Part shown: positions 18,510 to 25,683 of the stretch, in pieces
Position numbering within the stretch: the stretch's first letter is position 1
How the letters are laid out: the number at the start of each line of letters is the position of its first letter
From: an uncultured Muribaculum sp.
GTDB lineage: Bacteria; Bacteroidota; Bacteroidia; Bacteroidales; Muribaculaceae
Direction: 5' to 3'
Assembly (NCBI GenBank): GCA_910587665.1
Contig: CAJUMZ010000001.1
Location: 186,001 to 250,000 of the forward strand
DNA: 64,000 bases
Position numbers and translations under genes: made by a program
Notes under the pieces: model-generated
The model's database searches: none
Told to the model about the DNA's origin: nothing
Seen by the model: only the letters and a program-made list of their open reading frames with translations

Positions 18510-19499
18510 ATGAGACTCCCTATCGTAATAACCTCTGTAGCGGTGGCACTGGCTGTCGCCGCCGGTAATGACGGCATTCCACGCGACACATCGTTCACCG
18601 CACGGTCGACCAATATCAAGGTGCTTAAGTCCCATCCTGAGGCGCGGCTTGTGGAGCCGGTGCTGCCTGCGGGCGTGAGAGCGGAAGAAAATGTAGTGTA
18701 CCGCACCTTGAAGAATACTCCTTACGGTGACCGTCAGCTGCACGTCGACATCTACCGCCCCGCCGATGACAAGCGTTATCCGGCAGTGCTGATGATCCAC
18801 GGCGGCGGATGGCGTTCAGGCTCGCGCGAGCTGCAGCGTCCCCTTGCCATGCACATCGCCGCGGCAGGCTATGTAACCGTGCCTGTCGAATACCGACTGA
18901 GCCTTGAGGCAAAATACCCCGCCGCACTCCATGACATAAAGGCGGCGGTGAGATGGTTGCGAGCAAATGCCGACAAATACGGCATCGACCCGGAGCATAT
19001 CGCCGTGTCAGGCTGCTCGGCAGGCGGACAGCTTGCCGGGCTTACAGGCATGACCAACGGCTCCGCCCGTCATGAGGGCGACGGAGACTATCCAGATGTG
19101 TCAAGCGACGTTCAGGCGGTAGTCAATATCGACGGCATAGTCACATTCGTCTCGCCCGAAAATATTGCCGATGCCGAACAGCGGTTGCAAAAGAAAGGAG
19201 AAATGCCGGTAAACGCATTCTGGCTCGGCGGCATGTACGGTGACGCCACCGACCATTGGGAAGAGGCGTCGGCCATTCTGTGGGTGACCGACCGTTCCGC
19301 TCCGATATGCTTCATCAACAGCCAATTGCCCCGTTATCATGACGGCAGGGACTCTATCTACGAGAAACTCGACCGCCACGGAATCGCCCACGAGACTCAT
19401 GAGCTCGACTCCGACATACATCCGTTCTGGTTTTTCGAGCGATGGTTTGAGCCGACTGTGCGCCATGCCGTCAATTTCCTTGACAAGCATCTGAAATGA
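18510..19499 (+). CDS. Secreted alpha/beta-hydrolase, probable carbohydrate acetylesterase
   Basis: 329 residues with signal peptide (MRLPIVITSVAVALAVAAG). The HSL/BD-FAE-type oxyanion motif HGGGW lies near residue 97, the nucleophile elbow GCSAGG near residue 168, and a candidate catalytic His in DSDIHPFWFF near residue 309. It probably deacetylates or de-esterifies pectin side-chain sugars. It starts 3 bp after the GH95 stop and its own stop overlaps the vsr start in an ATGA junction. The substrate cannot be read from sequence. Confidence 0.78.
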   Translation: MRLPIVITSVAVALAVAAGNDGIPRDTSFTARSTNIKVLKSHPEARLVEPVLPAGVRAEENVVYRTLKNTPYGDRQLHVDIYRPADDKRYPAVLMIHGGGWRSGSRELQRPLAMHIAAAGYVTVPVEYRLSLEAKYPAALHDIKAAVRWLRANADKYGIDPEHIAVSGCSAGGQLAGLTGMTNGSARHEGDGDYPDVSSDVQAVVNIDGIVTFVSPENIADAEQRLQKKGEMPVNAFWLGGMYGDATDHWEEASAILWVTDRSAPICFINSQLPRYHDGRDSIYEKLDRHGIAHETHELDSDIHPFWFFERWFEPTVRHAVNFLDKHLK

Positions 19500-19972
19500 C
19501 ACCGGATCAACGCCACCGCTGCATGGCGGCTATACGCAGCAGGGACACGCGACCGGAAATGATCGTTCGCCGCTTCCTGCATGCCCGCGGTCTGCGCTAC
19601 AGGCTCAGCGACCGGCGTCTCCCCGGCACACCTGACATTGTCCTTAAAAAATACCGCACCGTGGTATTCATCGACGGATGTTTCTGGCACGGGCATGAGG
19701 GGTGCAGCCAATTCAAAATGCCGAAAAGCAACAGTGATTTCTGGCGGCACAAAATCAATATGAACATCGCACGCGACTATCGCGCCAACGTCGAGCTACG
19801 CCTGCTCGGATGGCGCGTGATAAGAGTGTGGGAATGCGAGATCAGCACCGTCGCCAAGCGTGAGCAACGCCTCGAAGCCCTATACCGGCAGATCATAAAT
19901 CCCGAATACGCCCCCTGCGCCCAACAATCCACCGCCGCCGACCCCGCCGCCCCCTACGACACACCCCGATAA
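19496..19972 (+). CDS. vsr: Very short patch repair endonuclease (orphan Vsr)
   Basis: 158 residues. Vsr motifs are complete: MTPDQRHRCMAAIRSRDTRPE at the N terminus; GTPDIVL with the catalytic Asp; FIDGCFWHGHEGC with the His and zinc-ligand Cys residues; and GWRVIRVWECEI with the last zinc Cys. Vsr nicks 5' of T in T:G mismatches created by deamination of 5-methylcytosine, and normally sits beside a Dcm-type cytosine methyltransferase. None is present in this window. The ATG overlaps the esterase stop by 4 bases, so expression is likely coupled to a pectin operon, an odd context. The last ~25 residues (Pro/Ala-rich) look like a non-conserved extension. Confidence 0.9.
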   Translation: MTPDQRHRCMAAIRSRDTRPEMIVRRFLHARGLRYRLSDRRLPGTPDIVLKKYRTVVFIDGCFWHGHEGCSQFKMPKSNSDFWRHKINMNIARDYRANVELRLLGWRVIRVWECEISTVAKREQRLEALYRQIINPEYAPCAQQSTAADPAAPYDTPR

Positions 19973-20010
19973 CCACCCTGCACCTCCCCAGCGCATCACC
20001 CACGCCTATA

Positions 20011-20101
20011 CGCGGTCGACCTCCCGGTCGACCCTACATCTACCTATATATAACAGGATATAAGCGGACAAAACGTAGGGGCGACCGGGAGGTCGACCGC
20101 C
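20011..20101. repeat. Palindromic repeat element, copy 1 (two inverted ~26-nt arms)
   Basis: The left arm (about 20011-20035) reads GGTCGACCTCCCGGTCGACC then CTAC; the right arm (about 20075-20101) reads GTAGGGGCGACCGGGAGGTC then GACCGC. The arms are inverted copies with only a few mismatches around a ~39-base AT-rich centre. Each arm is itself hairpin-forming. A related copy lies at 40978-41071. It fills the middle of the 304-bp gene-free gap between vsr and the crp-like gene. The rest of that gap holds a GC-rich vsr trailer and the promoter region described next. Confidence 0.75.
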
Positions 20102-20157
20102 GCACAAAAGGGATGCTATATTTTATTAATGGATTTTTCATAGAGTGAGGTATTAAA

Positions 20158-20192
20158 TTGTAGGATTCTACGCAAAATTTGTTTAATTTTGC
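20158..20192 (+). promoter_or_regulatory. Promoter and inverted repeat before the Crp-like gene
   Basis: TAATTTTG at 20184-20191 matches the -7 box; TTGT at 20158-20161 is a possible -33 box with a slightly long 22-bp spacer. GCAAAAT (20172-20178) and ATTTTGC (20186-20192) form an inverted repeat with a 7-base spacer that covers the -7 box, a plausible operator for autoregulation by the downstream regulator. Confidence 0.4.
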
Positions 20193-20276
20193 AATCGGGC
20201 TCATGGCTGTGCCGAGCGGTAAATCGGATTAAGCGTCTGTCAGTCCAACCATTACGGATGAAAGAGTATTGAAATA

Positions 20277-20837
20277 ATGGTCGTATTCAACTCATATATG
20301 AATATTCCCCAGATTGATTACTGGCGGCAATTATGTTTGCGTGAGGGTGTCACCTGGCATTACGAGAAAGGTGATTACTTTTTCCGGCAGGGAGAGGTGG
20401 CAAAATATCTCGGTCTCGTAATGTCGGGCACATTAGTATACTCGGTTATGGATAGTAGTGGCACAGAGCATATCATCGGACTGGAATATCCTGACGAATT
20501 TGTATCTGATTTTCCGTTTTCTTTATCAGGCACTCCCGCTCGCGCTTCGGTCATCGCACAGTCGTCGTGCGAAATTCTTTGCGTACCTACGCAGATCCTG
20601 AGAGAGCGCATGCGAGACGATGCAGATCTCAGGGAGATCGTAAGAGTTACTACCGAGGCAGTTTTTGGGACCGTTTACGACCGCCTGATTTCATTCTACA
20701 CAAAGACACCCGAAGAACGCTACAGTGATCTGATTTCCTTTGACCCACAGCTGTTTCAACATTTCTCATTGAAGATAATCGCGTCTTTACTCAAAGTCAC
20801 ACCCACCTATCTCAGCCGCATCCGCAAAATTCGGTGA
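20277..20837 (+). CDS. Crp/Fnr family transcriptional regulator
   Basis: 186 residues. Residues about 20-115 form the cyclic-nucleotide-binding-like beta roll (WHYEKGDYFFRQGEVAKYLGLVMSG and SGTEHIIGLEYPDEFV). The C-terminal ~50 residues are a short winged helix ending FSLKIIASLLKVTPTYLSRIRKI. No Fnr-type iron-sulfur cysteine set is visible, and the cAMP-binding Arg/Ser signature is not evident, so the ligand is unknown. A start at 20298 (MNIPQIDYW) is possible and agrees better with typical family length. It stands alone between promoter-like elements and may control the following secreted-protein gene or nearby loci. Confidence 0.82.
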   Translation: MVVFNSYMNIPQIDYWRQLCLREGVTWHYEKGDYFFRQGEVAKYLGLVMSGTLVYSVMDSSGTEHIIGLEYPDEFVSDFPFSLSGTPARASVIAQSSCEILCVPTQILRERMRDDADLREIVRVTTEAVFGTVYDRLISFYTKTPEERYSDLISFDPQLFQHFSLKIIASLLKVTPTYLSRIRKIR

Positions 20838-20859
20838 TTGACGGCAATATGTTATCATT

Positions 20860-20877
20860 TCTCAAACTTGTTTGAGA
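20860..20877 (+). terminator. Short hairpin after the Crp-like gene
   Basis: TCTCAAAC (20860-20867) pairs with GTTTGAGA (20870-20877) around only two bases. A T7 tract follows about 10 bases later (within 20887-20893). It could be a weak terminator or a regulator-binding palindrome; it overlaps the possible -33 box of the next promoter. Confidence 0.35.
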
Positions 20878-20905
20878 GTCAAAACCTTTTTTTCACTTAA
20901 CTTTG
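20871..20905 (+). promoter_or_regulatory. Promoter of the secreted-protein gene
   Basis: TAACTTTG at 20898-20905 is an exact -7 match; TTTG at 20871-20874 is a -33 candidate with a 23-bp spacer, a little long. The predicted transcript would start near 20912, supporting the ATG at 20941 rather than the upstream in-frame ATG at 20872. Confidence 0.55.
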
Positions 20906-20940
20906 TGACATCACATACATTCATCAAAAAACTTACGCTT

Positions 20941-22161
20941 ATGAGAACAAGACTACTTGTCACGATCACATGCATTCTGTTTGGCTTGCAAGCCATGGCA
21001 GCAGAAAATGCTCCGATAATGTATCCGCAATCTTATACGGTCAAGAAGGATATGCCGTTTGTATATCCGCTCGAAAAAATTGGTGTCAAGTTTGACAGGG
21101 CAATAAAACTTATAGATGCCGCTGCGGAGCCGGTTGTGGTGAAATGCGACGGCGTTGTAGTAGCGCAGGCATCAACGCTTGAAATCATCAATCAGGAAAG
21201 CAAACGCTCTGTCGAAGGAATACTGAGCGTTCACTTTGAAAAACAGAATCTCCCCAAAGGTGCTACCTACGAATTGTGTATCCCGGAAGGAATCATCGGC
21301 TGGACCGAAATTAAGGATGGCACACAGCTCGTCAATGCCGCCACAAGTGCCGAATTTAGTGTGCCGGCTTCACTGGGAGCGACATTTGGTACACCGGAAG
21401 GCGATTATATCCGCGACTCAAATCATTTCATTACTGTATATTGGAGCTATGAGACAAAAGCTGTCGGAGAACCGAAGTTTCATCTATATCGCGAGAATGA
21501 AAAAATCGCGGAATTACCGGCAGATGTGGCTTGGGATTGGAATTTAGGGCAGGCACGCCCTGTTTTCAACGAATATATGGCATTCGACAAGGGTGTTAAC
21601 TATCGGCTTGTGTTGCCCGCAGGCAGTGTAAGCTCGGAATATCGCGAAGACATAACCAATGATGAGGTTGTAATTAACTTTATAGGTAATTACACGGATG
21701 ATTCGCTTCCGTTCACATACACATGGTGCAGTCTGTATTCCGACCATTCCGGTATTCTAGGGGAGGTTTCATTCAGATTCGATCGCCCGATAGCGATTGC
21801 GCCCGATGCAAAGATTCAGCTATACGAAATCTATCCCGCCGAGCAACTCATCATGGAAGTAACCCCTTGGCTTAATACCGACGTGAACTGCTGGCTGCTG
21901 ATGTGTGATTTCGGTGGTTATCAACGCGATGACGAGTGGGGATTTACAATAGTGATTCCCGATGGCGCAATAGTAAGTGCCGATGGAAAAAACGTAAAAT
22001 GCGCACGCAGCGAATTCAAGGGCGGCACCGCCGGGATTGAAGACATAACAACAGATGCAGCCAACTCTCAGCCTTTCTATAATCTGCAAGGTATCAGAAT
22101 TGATAATCCGAAAGCCGGCAATATCTATATACGAAACGGCAAGAAATTCATCTATAACTAA
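20941..22161 (+). CDS. Secreted protein of unknown function with YNLQG C-terminal tail
   Basis: 406 residues. The start at 20941 is chosen because it gives a clean signal peptide (RTRLLVTITCILFGLQAMAA) and follows the -7 box. The mature part looks all-beta: Ig-like stretches around 30-165, 170-260 and 265-355, with no catalytic motif I can recognise. It ends GIEDITTDAANSQPFYNLQG...IYIRNGKKFIYN, a tail class widespread on secreted Bacteroidales proteins and shared here with the PL11 and CE8 enzymes. It is monocistronic, between a Crp-like gene and a terminator. Function unknown. Confidence 0.65.
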   Translation: MRTRLLVTITCILFGLQAMAAENAPIMYPQSYTVKKDMPFVYPLEKIGVKFDRAIKLIDAAAEPVVVKCDGVVVAQASTLEIINQESKRSVEGILSVHFEKQNLPKGATYELCIPEGIIGWTEIKDGTQLVNAATSAEFSVPASLGATFGTPEGDYIRDSNHFITVYWSYETKAVGEPKFHLYRENEKIAELPADVAWDWNLGQARPVFNEYMAFDKGVNYRLVLPAGSVSSEYREDITNDEVVINFIGNYTDDSLPFTYTWCSLYSDHSGILGEVSFRFDRPIAIAPDAKIQLYEIYPAEQLIMEVTPWLNTDVNCWLLMCDFGGYQRDDEWGFTIVIPDGAIVSADGKNVKCARSEFKGGTAGIEDITTDAANSQPFYNLQGIRIDNPKAGNIYIRNGKKFIYN

Positions 22162-22169
22162 TCTACAAC

Positions 22170-22199
22170 GGGGTGTGTCAAATCAATTTGATGCACCCC
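22170..22199 (+). terminator. Terminator after the secreted-protein gene
   Basis: GGGGTG-tg-TCAAAT (22170-22183) pairs with ATTTGA-tg-CACCCC (22186-22199) around two bases; the two internal tg positions can form wobble pairs. It lies 8 bp after the stop codon. The T tract is poor, so it may also act as an RNA end stabiliser. Confidence 0.6.
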
Positions 22200-22453
22200 G
22201 CACACCTGTCTATCAACACCTTACATATTATCCCCTTCTTCCATTTGGATTTCACTTATGCAGTTATCAATTTCAGGTCGAAGAATAAAATACGGCTTTT
22301 CAAAGCCTCATCGGCGGATATGCTAAATGCATACTTCTCTTTGGTCAAAATATTGACCCGAAATAGTGATTTTACTGCGCTTTATCGGACATATAATTTG
22401 TGGCACCCCTTGACTTTTTATTCTGTCGGTGTAGAAATATCACAATTTATATG
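22200..22453. other. Gene-free interval
   Basis: An AT-rich stretch between the terminator and the -7 box of the AlbA_2 gene. A 105-codon open frame crosses it but shows no signal peptide, motif or codon pattern of a real gene. I see no RNA gene or repeat here. Confidence 0.5.
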
Positions 22454-22461
22454 TACATTTG
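22454..22461 (+). promoter_or_regulatory. -7 box for the AlbA_2 gene
   Basis: TACATTTG matches TAnnTTTG. Transcription would begin near 22468, about 14 nt before the ATG at 22482. That supports 22482 as the ancestral start of the following gene, even though that ATG is now out of frame. No good -33 box was seen. Confidence 0.4.
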
Positions 22462-22501
22462 TACTTAAATTCCTAAAAACTATGGTGTAGACCTCGCGCA
22501 T

Positions 22502-23716
22502 TTGATTGGAGAAGCAACCGAATATGATAAGAAAGAACGGCTTGAAATTAACAGGCCAAAAAGCTGGTGCAAGAGTGTATCTGCCTTTGCAAATGGACGG
22601 GGTGGCTATTTGATTTTTGGTATTGCCGATGATGACACCGTAGTAGAATTAGAGAACCCGCAATTTACAGCTGATAAATTCAGTGAGATTGTAAAGGCAA
22701 AAATGGATCCGGTACCGGAGTTTTCGCTTTCCTTCGATAAGAAGGATGGGAAAACATTGATGATAGTCCATATTGAGTCGGGAAGTATCACGCCATATTA
22801 TTATATCGGTGACGGACAACAGATAGCTTTCTATCGTCTTGGAAACGAAAGTGTTCCGGCGACAGCCAATATGCTCAGGGAACTTGTGCTACGGGGTACC
22901 CATCAGTCGTATGATAGTCTTATGACAGACCACAAGTTTAATAATTATGCCTTCACCAAACTCCGGTCGGTTTTTCATGCCCGTACCGGGAAAGAGTTTA
23001 CCGATGCTGATTATGAATCATGGGGCATTATAAATCAGGACGGACTACTAACAAACGCCGGGGCACTATTGGCAGATGAAAGTCCTGTCCGTCATTCACG
23101 GCTATTTTGCACTCGTTGGAATGGTCTTGATCAGGCACACGGCATAATGGATGCCCTTGATGATATGGAAGTATCCGGCAGTCTTGTAATATTACTGCAG
23201 GAAGGTCTTGATTTTTGCAGACGCAACTCCCCAAAAATGTGGTACAAGACACCGTACGGGCGTGTGGAACTGCCCGGTTATCCGGAAGAAAGCATCCTTG
23301 AAGGATTGGTAAATGCGCTAATACATAGATCCTATATTGAAATTGGCGGAGAAGTTCATATAGACATATTTGATGACCGTATGGAAATTTCCTCTCCCGG
23401 AGGAATGTATGAGAACAAACCGGTACAAGACTGCGACATCATGCGCATAAAGTCACGCCGACGCAATCCTATCCTTGCCGATATATTCAGCCGTCTTAAA
23501 TATATGGAACGCAGGGGTAGCGGATTTAAGAAAATATGTCAGGATTATAGCCTTCAGTCTAACTACCGTAAAGAACTGCGCCCTAAGTTCTATTCAGACA
23601 ACTACGATTTTATACTCACGCTATATAATCTGAACTATGGCGTTGGAAATGGGGAAATAGATATAGTTCCCCAAAGTTCCCCAAAGTTCCCCGATCTTGT
23701 CGGAGCAGTTATCTAA
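22502..23716 (+). CDS. AlbA_2 / Schlafen-type ATP-binding regulator, probably frameshifted at both ends
   Basis: Readable as 404 residues from a TTG codon. The AlbA_2 domain occupies about 1-130 (IGEATEYDKKERLE, KSWCKSVSAFANGRGGYLIFGI). The ATP-binding C-terminal half (about 190-370) includes GYPEESILEGLVNALIHR and ERRGSGFKKI. Relatives begin M-x-D-L-x-x-L-I-G-E-A. Here VDLAHLIGEA is encoded just upstream, but the nearest ATG (22482) reads ATG GTG TAG; removing one GT from GTGT would give M-V-D-L-A-H-L-I-G-E-A. The 3' end is also out of frame with its winged-helix domain because of a 10-bp tandem repeat. Family members are putative transcriptional regulators. It may be a decaying gene or a phase-variable one. 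Confidence 0.7.
   Translation: MIGEATEYDKKERLEINRPKSWCKSVSAFANGRGGYLIFGIADDDTVVELENPQFTADKFSEIVKAKMDPVPEFSLSFDKKDGKTLMIVHIESGSITPYYYIGDGQQIAFYRLGNESVPATANMLRELVLRGTHQSYDSLMTDHKFNNYAFTKLRSVFHARTGKEFTDADYESWGIINQDGLLTNAGALLADESPVRHSRLFCTRWNGLDQAHGIMDALDDMEVSGSLVILLQEGLDFCRRNSPKMWYKTPYGRVELPGYPEESILEGLVNALIHRSYIEIGGEVHIDIFDDRMEISSPGGMYENKPVQDCDIMRIKSRRRNPILADIFSRLKYMERRGSGFKKICQDYSLQSNYRKELRPKFYSDNYDFILTLYNLNYGVGNGEIDIVPQSSPKFPDLVGAVI
23666..23692. repeat. 10-bp tandem repeat inside the AlbA_2 gene
   Basis: GTTCCCCAAA at 23666-23675 and 23676-23685, then GTTCCCC at 23686-23692. The unit length is not a multiple of three, so each copy gained or lost moves the reading frame by one base. With three copies the frame ends at 23716; with two it would run into the downstream winged-helix frame. 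Confidence 0.85.
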
Positions 23717-23888
23717 TTTCCTTAAGATGCTTCAGAAATTCCCCGGAGCAACGATAGTTCACTTGGCTAAAGAATCCGGTGTTTCCGACAGGATGGTGAA
23801 AAAATACCTAAAATTACTTCGAGAACAAGGCTATATTCATCGTGTTGGAAGCAACAGAAAAGGTTTTTGGGAAATCAAGCAGTTATAG
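23697..23888 (+). pseudogene. Detached C-terminal winged-helix segment of the AlbA_2 regulator
   Basis: About 62 codons in the frame next to the 3' end of the preceding gene: LSEQLSNFLKMLQKFPG, then a helix-turn-helix (VHLAKESGVSDRMVKKYLKLL) and a wing (GYIHRVGSNRKGFWEI). AlbA_2 regulators of this type normally end in exactly such a domain after a VPQ-rich linker. It is therefore best read as the displaced 3' part of one gene rather than an independent gene, though translation from the TTG at 23697 cannot be excluded. Confidence 0.7.
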
Positions 23889-23964
23889 TAACCAAGATAA
23901 AACCCATCGACAAAAATGTATGGATGGGAAGATAGGGGCACATGGCCGTACATCGGGGGTAATC

Positions 23965-23999
23965 AAAAAAAGGTCGAGCCTCTCGGCTGGACCTTTTTT
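23965..23999 (-). terminator. Terminator of the tRNA operon
   Basis: AAAAAAAGGTCGAGCC (from 23965) and GGCTGGACCTTTTTT (to 23999) pair around TCTC with one mismatch. On the minus strand the stem is followed by T7, directly after tRNA-Gly. Confidence 0.85.
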
Positions 24000-24000
24000 G

Positions 24001-24073
24001 AGCGGAAGACGAGGCTCAAACTCGCGACCCTCAGCTTGGAAGGCTGATGCTCTATCAACTGAGCTACTTCCGC
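24001..24073 (-). tRNA. tRNA-Gly (anticodon TCC)
   Basis: The minus-strand transcript starts GCGGAAGTAGCTCAGTTGAT and ends CTTCCGC plus discriminator T. The anticodon stem TCAGC/GCTGA encloses CTTCCAA, giving anticodon TCC, which reads GGA. The T arm has GTTTGAGCC. CCA is not encoded. It lies 19 bp downstream of tRNA-Tyr and just before a terminator, so the two form one transcript. Confidence 0.95.
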
Positions 24074-24092
24074 AATTATAATAGTAGTAGCG

Positions 24093-24175
24093 TGGGCGAA
24101 GATGGATTCGAACCACCGAAGGTAGAAACCAGCAGATTTACAGTCTGCCCCATTTGGCCACTCTGGTATTCGCCC
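24093..24175 (-). tRNA. tRNA-Tyr (anticodon GTA)
   Basis: An 83-nt class II tRNA. The minus strand starts GGGCGAATACCAGAGTGGCC; the anticodon arm GCAGA-CTGTAAA-TCTGC gives GTA. A long variable arm and T arm with GGTTCGAATCC follow, and the 3' acceptor is TTCGCCC plus discriminator A. CCA is not encoded. First gene of a Tyr-Gly tRNA pair. Confidence 0.95.
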
Positions 24176-24205
24176 ATTCCCTTAACGGGATTGCAAAGTT
24201 AGTTA

Positions 24206-24682
24206 TTACTTTCTTACCTTGCAAGCAAAATCTATCATTTTTATCGCAGCCTCTGCCGCTTCGGTGCCCTTATTGCCAAGTTTGCCGCCTGCGCGGTCGA
24301 TGGCATCCTGCTCCGTGTCGACGGTCAGCACACCGAATATGACCGGGGTCTTGCCTTTAGAGTTCAGGCGCGTCACCCCCTGCGTCACGCTGTCACACAC
24401 ATAGTCGAAATGAGGAGTGCCGCCACGTATAACGCAGCCAAACACAATCACTGCGTCATACTTTTTCACCAGTGCGGCCGCACCGTAAGTAAGTTCCACG
24501 GCACCCGGCACATGGTAACAATCGTAAGCCACCCCCTGCCTCTCAAGCAGATCCACCGCACCCGCGGCGAGAGCCTCGGTAACGTGAGAGTTCCATTCGG
24601 CGGTGACAATAGCCACCTTGGTATTCGGGTCAAGTGAGGGCAGTTCGCCGTGAGGCGCGCCCGTAGATAGAGCTGTTGACAT
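24206..24682 (-). CDS. ribH: 6,7-dimethyl-8-ribityllumazine synthase
   Basis: 158 residues. Family motifs are VTAEWNSHVTEAL near residue 30, VPGAVELTYGAAAL, and GGTPHFDYV carrying the catalytic His. It condenses 5-amino-6-ribitylaminouracil with 3,4-dihydroxy-2-butanone-4-phosphate to give the lumazine precursor of riboflavin, normally as a large icosahedral or pentameric assembly. It is the last gene of a minus-strand run, 12 bp after a TPR-like gene. Riboflavin synthase lies elsewhere in the window (57615-58223). Confidence 0.93.
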   Translation of the reverse strand: MSTALSTGAPHGELPSLDPNTKVAIVTAEWNSHVTEALAAGAVDLLERQGVAYDCYHVPGAVELTYGAAALVKKYDAVIVFGCVIRGGTPHFDYVCDSVTQGVTRLNSKGKTPVIFGVLTVDTEQDAIDRAGGKLGNKGTEAAEAAIKMIDFACKVRK

Positions 24683-24694
24683 ATTTTAAGTTTC

Positions 24695-25678
24695 TTAGTT
24701 TCGTGAAAATATTTTGTGCCATCCGGCAAGGAAATCCATCAGCAACGTATTGTTCTCATCAAGGAGATATTCAATCTTCTCCACAGCCTTACCGTATCTC
24801 GCCTTTTTGGCGTCGACAAGAAGAGCCTCAAGCATGTGGATTCCTTTCTGCCGTGTCGAAAAAGTTTTGACCAACGCCTCTCCGAGCATCACCGACAGGT
24901 CAATCTTGCGTGAGGCAGGCGCGCCGTCGAGCTTTTCAAGATATTTTAGCGCCCGTTCGAGATAACGCACGGCATCGCGCGGCTTGCCAAGCTTAAGCAA
25001 TGTCTCAGCCTCCTTCACCAGCGAGTCGATCAGATTGCTTACCGCTGCCGACGCACCCCGCCCCGCCATCGCAAGATAAGTCGAGGTCGCCACCTGATAG
25101 TGAGCCAGGAGATTAACCTGCCTTATCCTTGAGCGATATACAGAGGTCGCCACATTCAGGGCATGCACATGAGCCGTGGCGTAACGTTGCGGATCGACCT
25201 TAGCGAGGAAATCAAACAACTTTATAGACTTTTCTATCGTGCGCTCGGCGGCGTTATACTCCTTTCGGAGCGCATGGAGGATGGCAAGGTCATAAAGCAA
25301 TGACGCGAGCACACTTCTGAACGGGATGTCCTTTCTGTCCGACTCCTCGGAGAGAAGCCGCAGCGTGCCGGCGATCCCGGTCAGCGCATCGTCGATGTCG
25401 CCGGTCTCTATCAATGCCGCCGCCACGACCTGCATCAGCGCGGCGTGCTTCACGCGGTTGCCGCCGTCGCGCCCCGCAAGCGCGGTCATAAGACTAACCG
25501 CGTCAGAGGCAATACCCCTGTCGAGTGCATCACGCATGTATAGGCTAACAAGGTCGTAGGCCTCTTCAAATGCCAGCGCGTCAAGCAGATTTTCCGCATC
25601 GACAACACTTTTGCCCGACAACCGGGCGACATCGGCCGTGCGGCACACAAATCCTGATTCAAGCGACGTACTCTTCAT
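24695..25678 (-). CDS. TPR-like helical-repeat protein preceding ribH
   Basis: 327 residues, almost entirely alpha-helical, with degenerate tetratricopeptide-like pairs (SLLYDLAILHALRKEYNAAERTIEKSI and LLKLGKPRDAVRYLERALKYLEKL). No signal peptide or catalytic motif. Genes of this kind often precede ribH in Bacteroidales (recalled, not checked). Spacing is tight on both sides (5 bp from the kinase-like gene start side, 12 bp to ribH), so it is co-transcribed. Probably a cytoplasmic scaffold; function unknown. Confidence 0.7.
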   Translation of the reverse strand: MKSTSLESGFVCRTADVARLSGKSVVDAENLLDALAFEEAYDLVSLYMRDALDRGIASDAVSLMTALAGRDGGNRVKHAALMQVVAAALIETGDIDDALTGIAGTLRLLSEESDRKDIPFRSVLASLLYDLAILHALRKEYNAAERTIEKSIKLFDFLAKVDPQRYATAHVHALNVATSVYRSRIRQVNLLAHYQVATSTYLAMAGRGASAAVSNLIDSLVKEAETLLKLGKPRDAVRYLERALKYLEKLDGAPASRKIDLSVMLGEALVKTFSTRQKGIHMLEALLVDAKKARYGKAVEKIEYLLDENNTLLMDFLAGWHKIFSRN

Positions 25679-25683
25679 CGCGA

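Noticed and set aside
1..19499. A classical SusC/SusD-type polysaccharide utilisation locus
   Set aside because: No TonB-dependent SusC-like or SusD-like gene, hybrid two-component sensor or ECF sigma pair is encoded in the window, although such genes may lie upstream of it.
22173..22490. A 105-codon open frame between the terminator and the AlbA_2 gene
   Set aside because: It starts inside a terminator hairpin, has no recognisable motif or sensible start context, and overlaps the next promoter.
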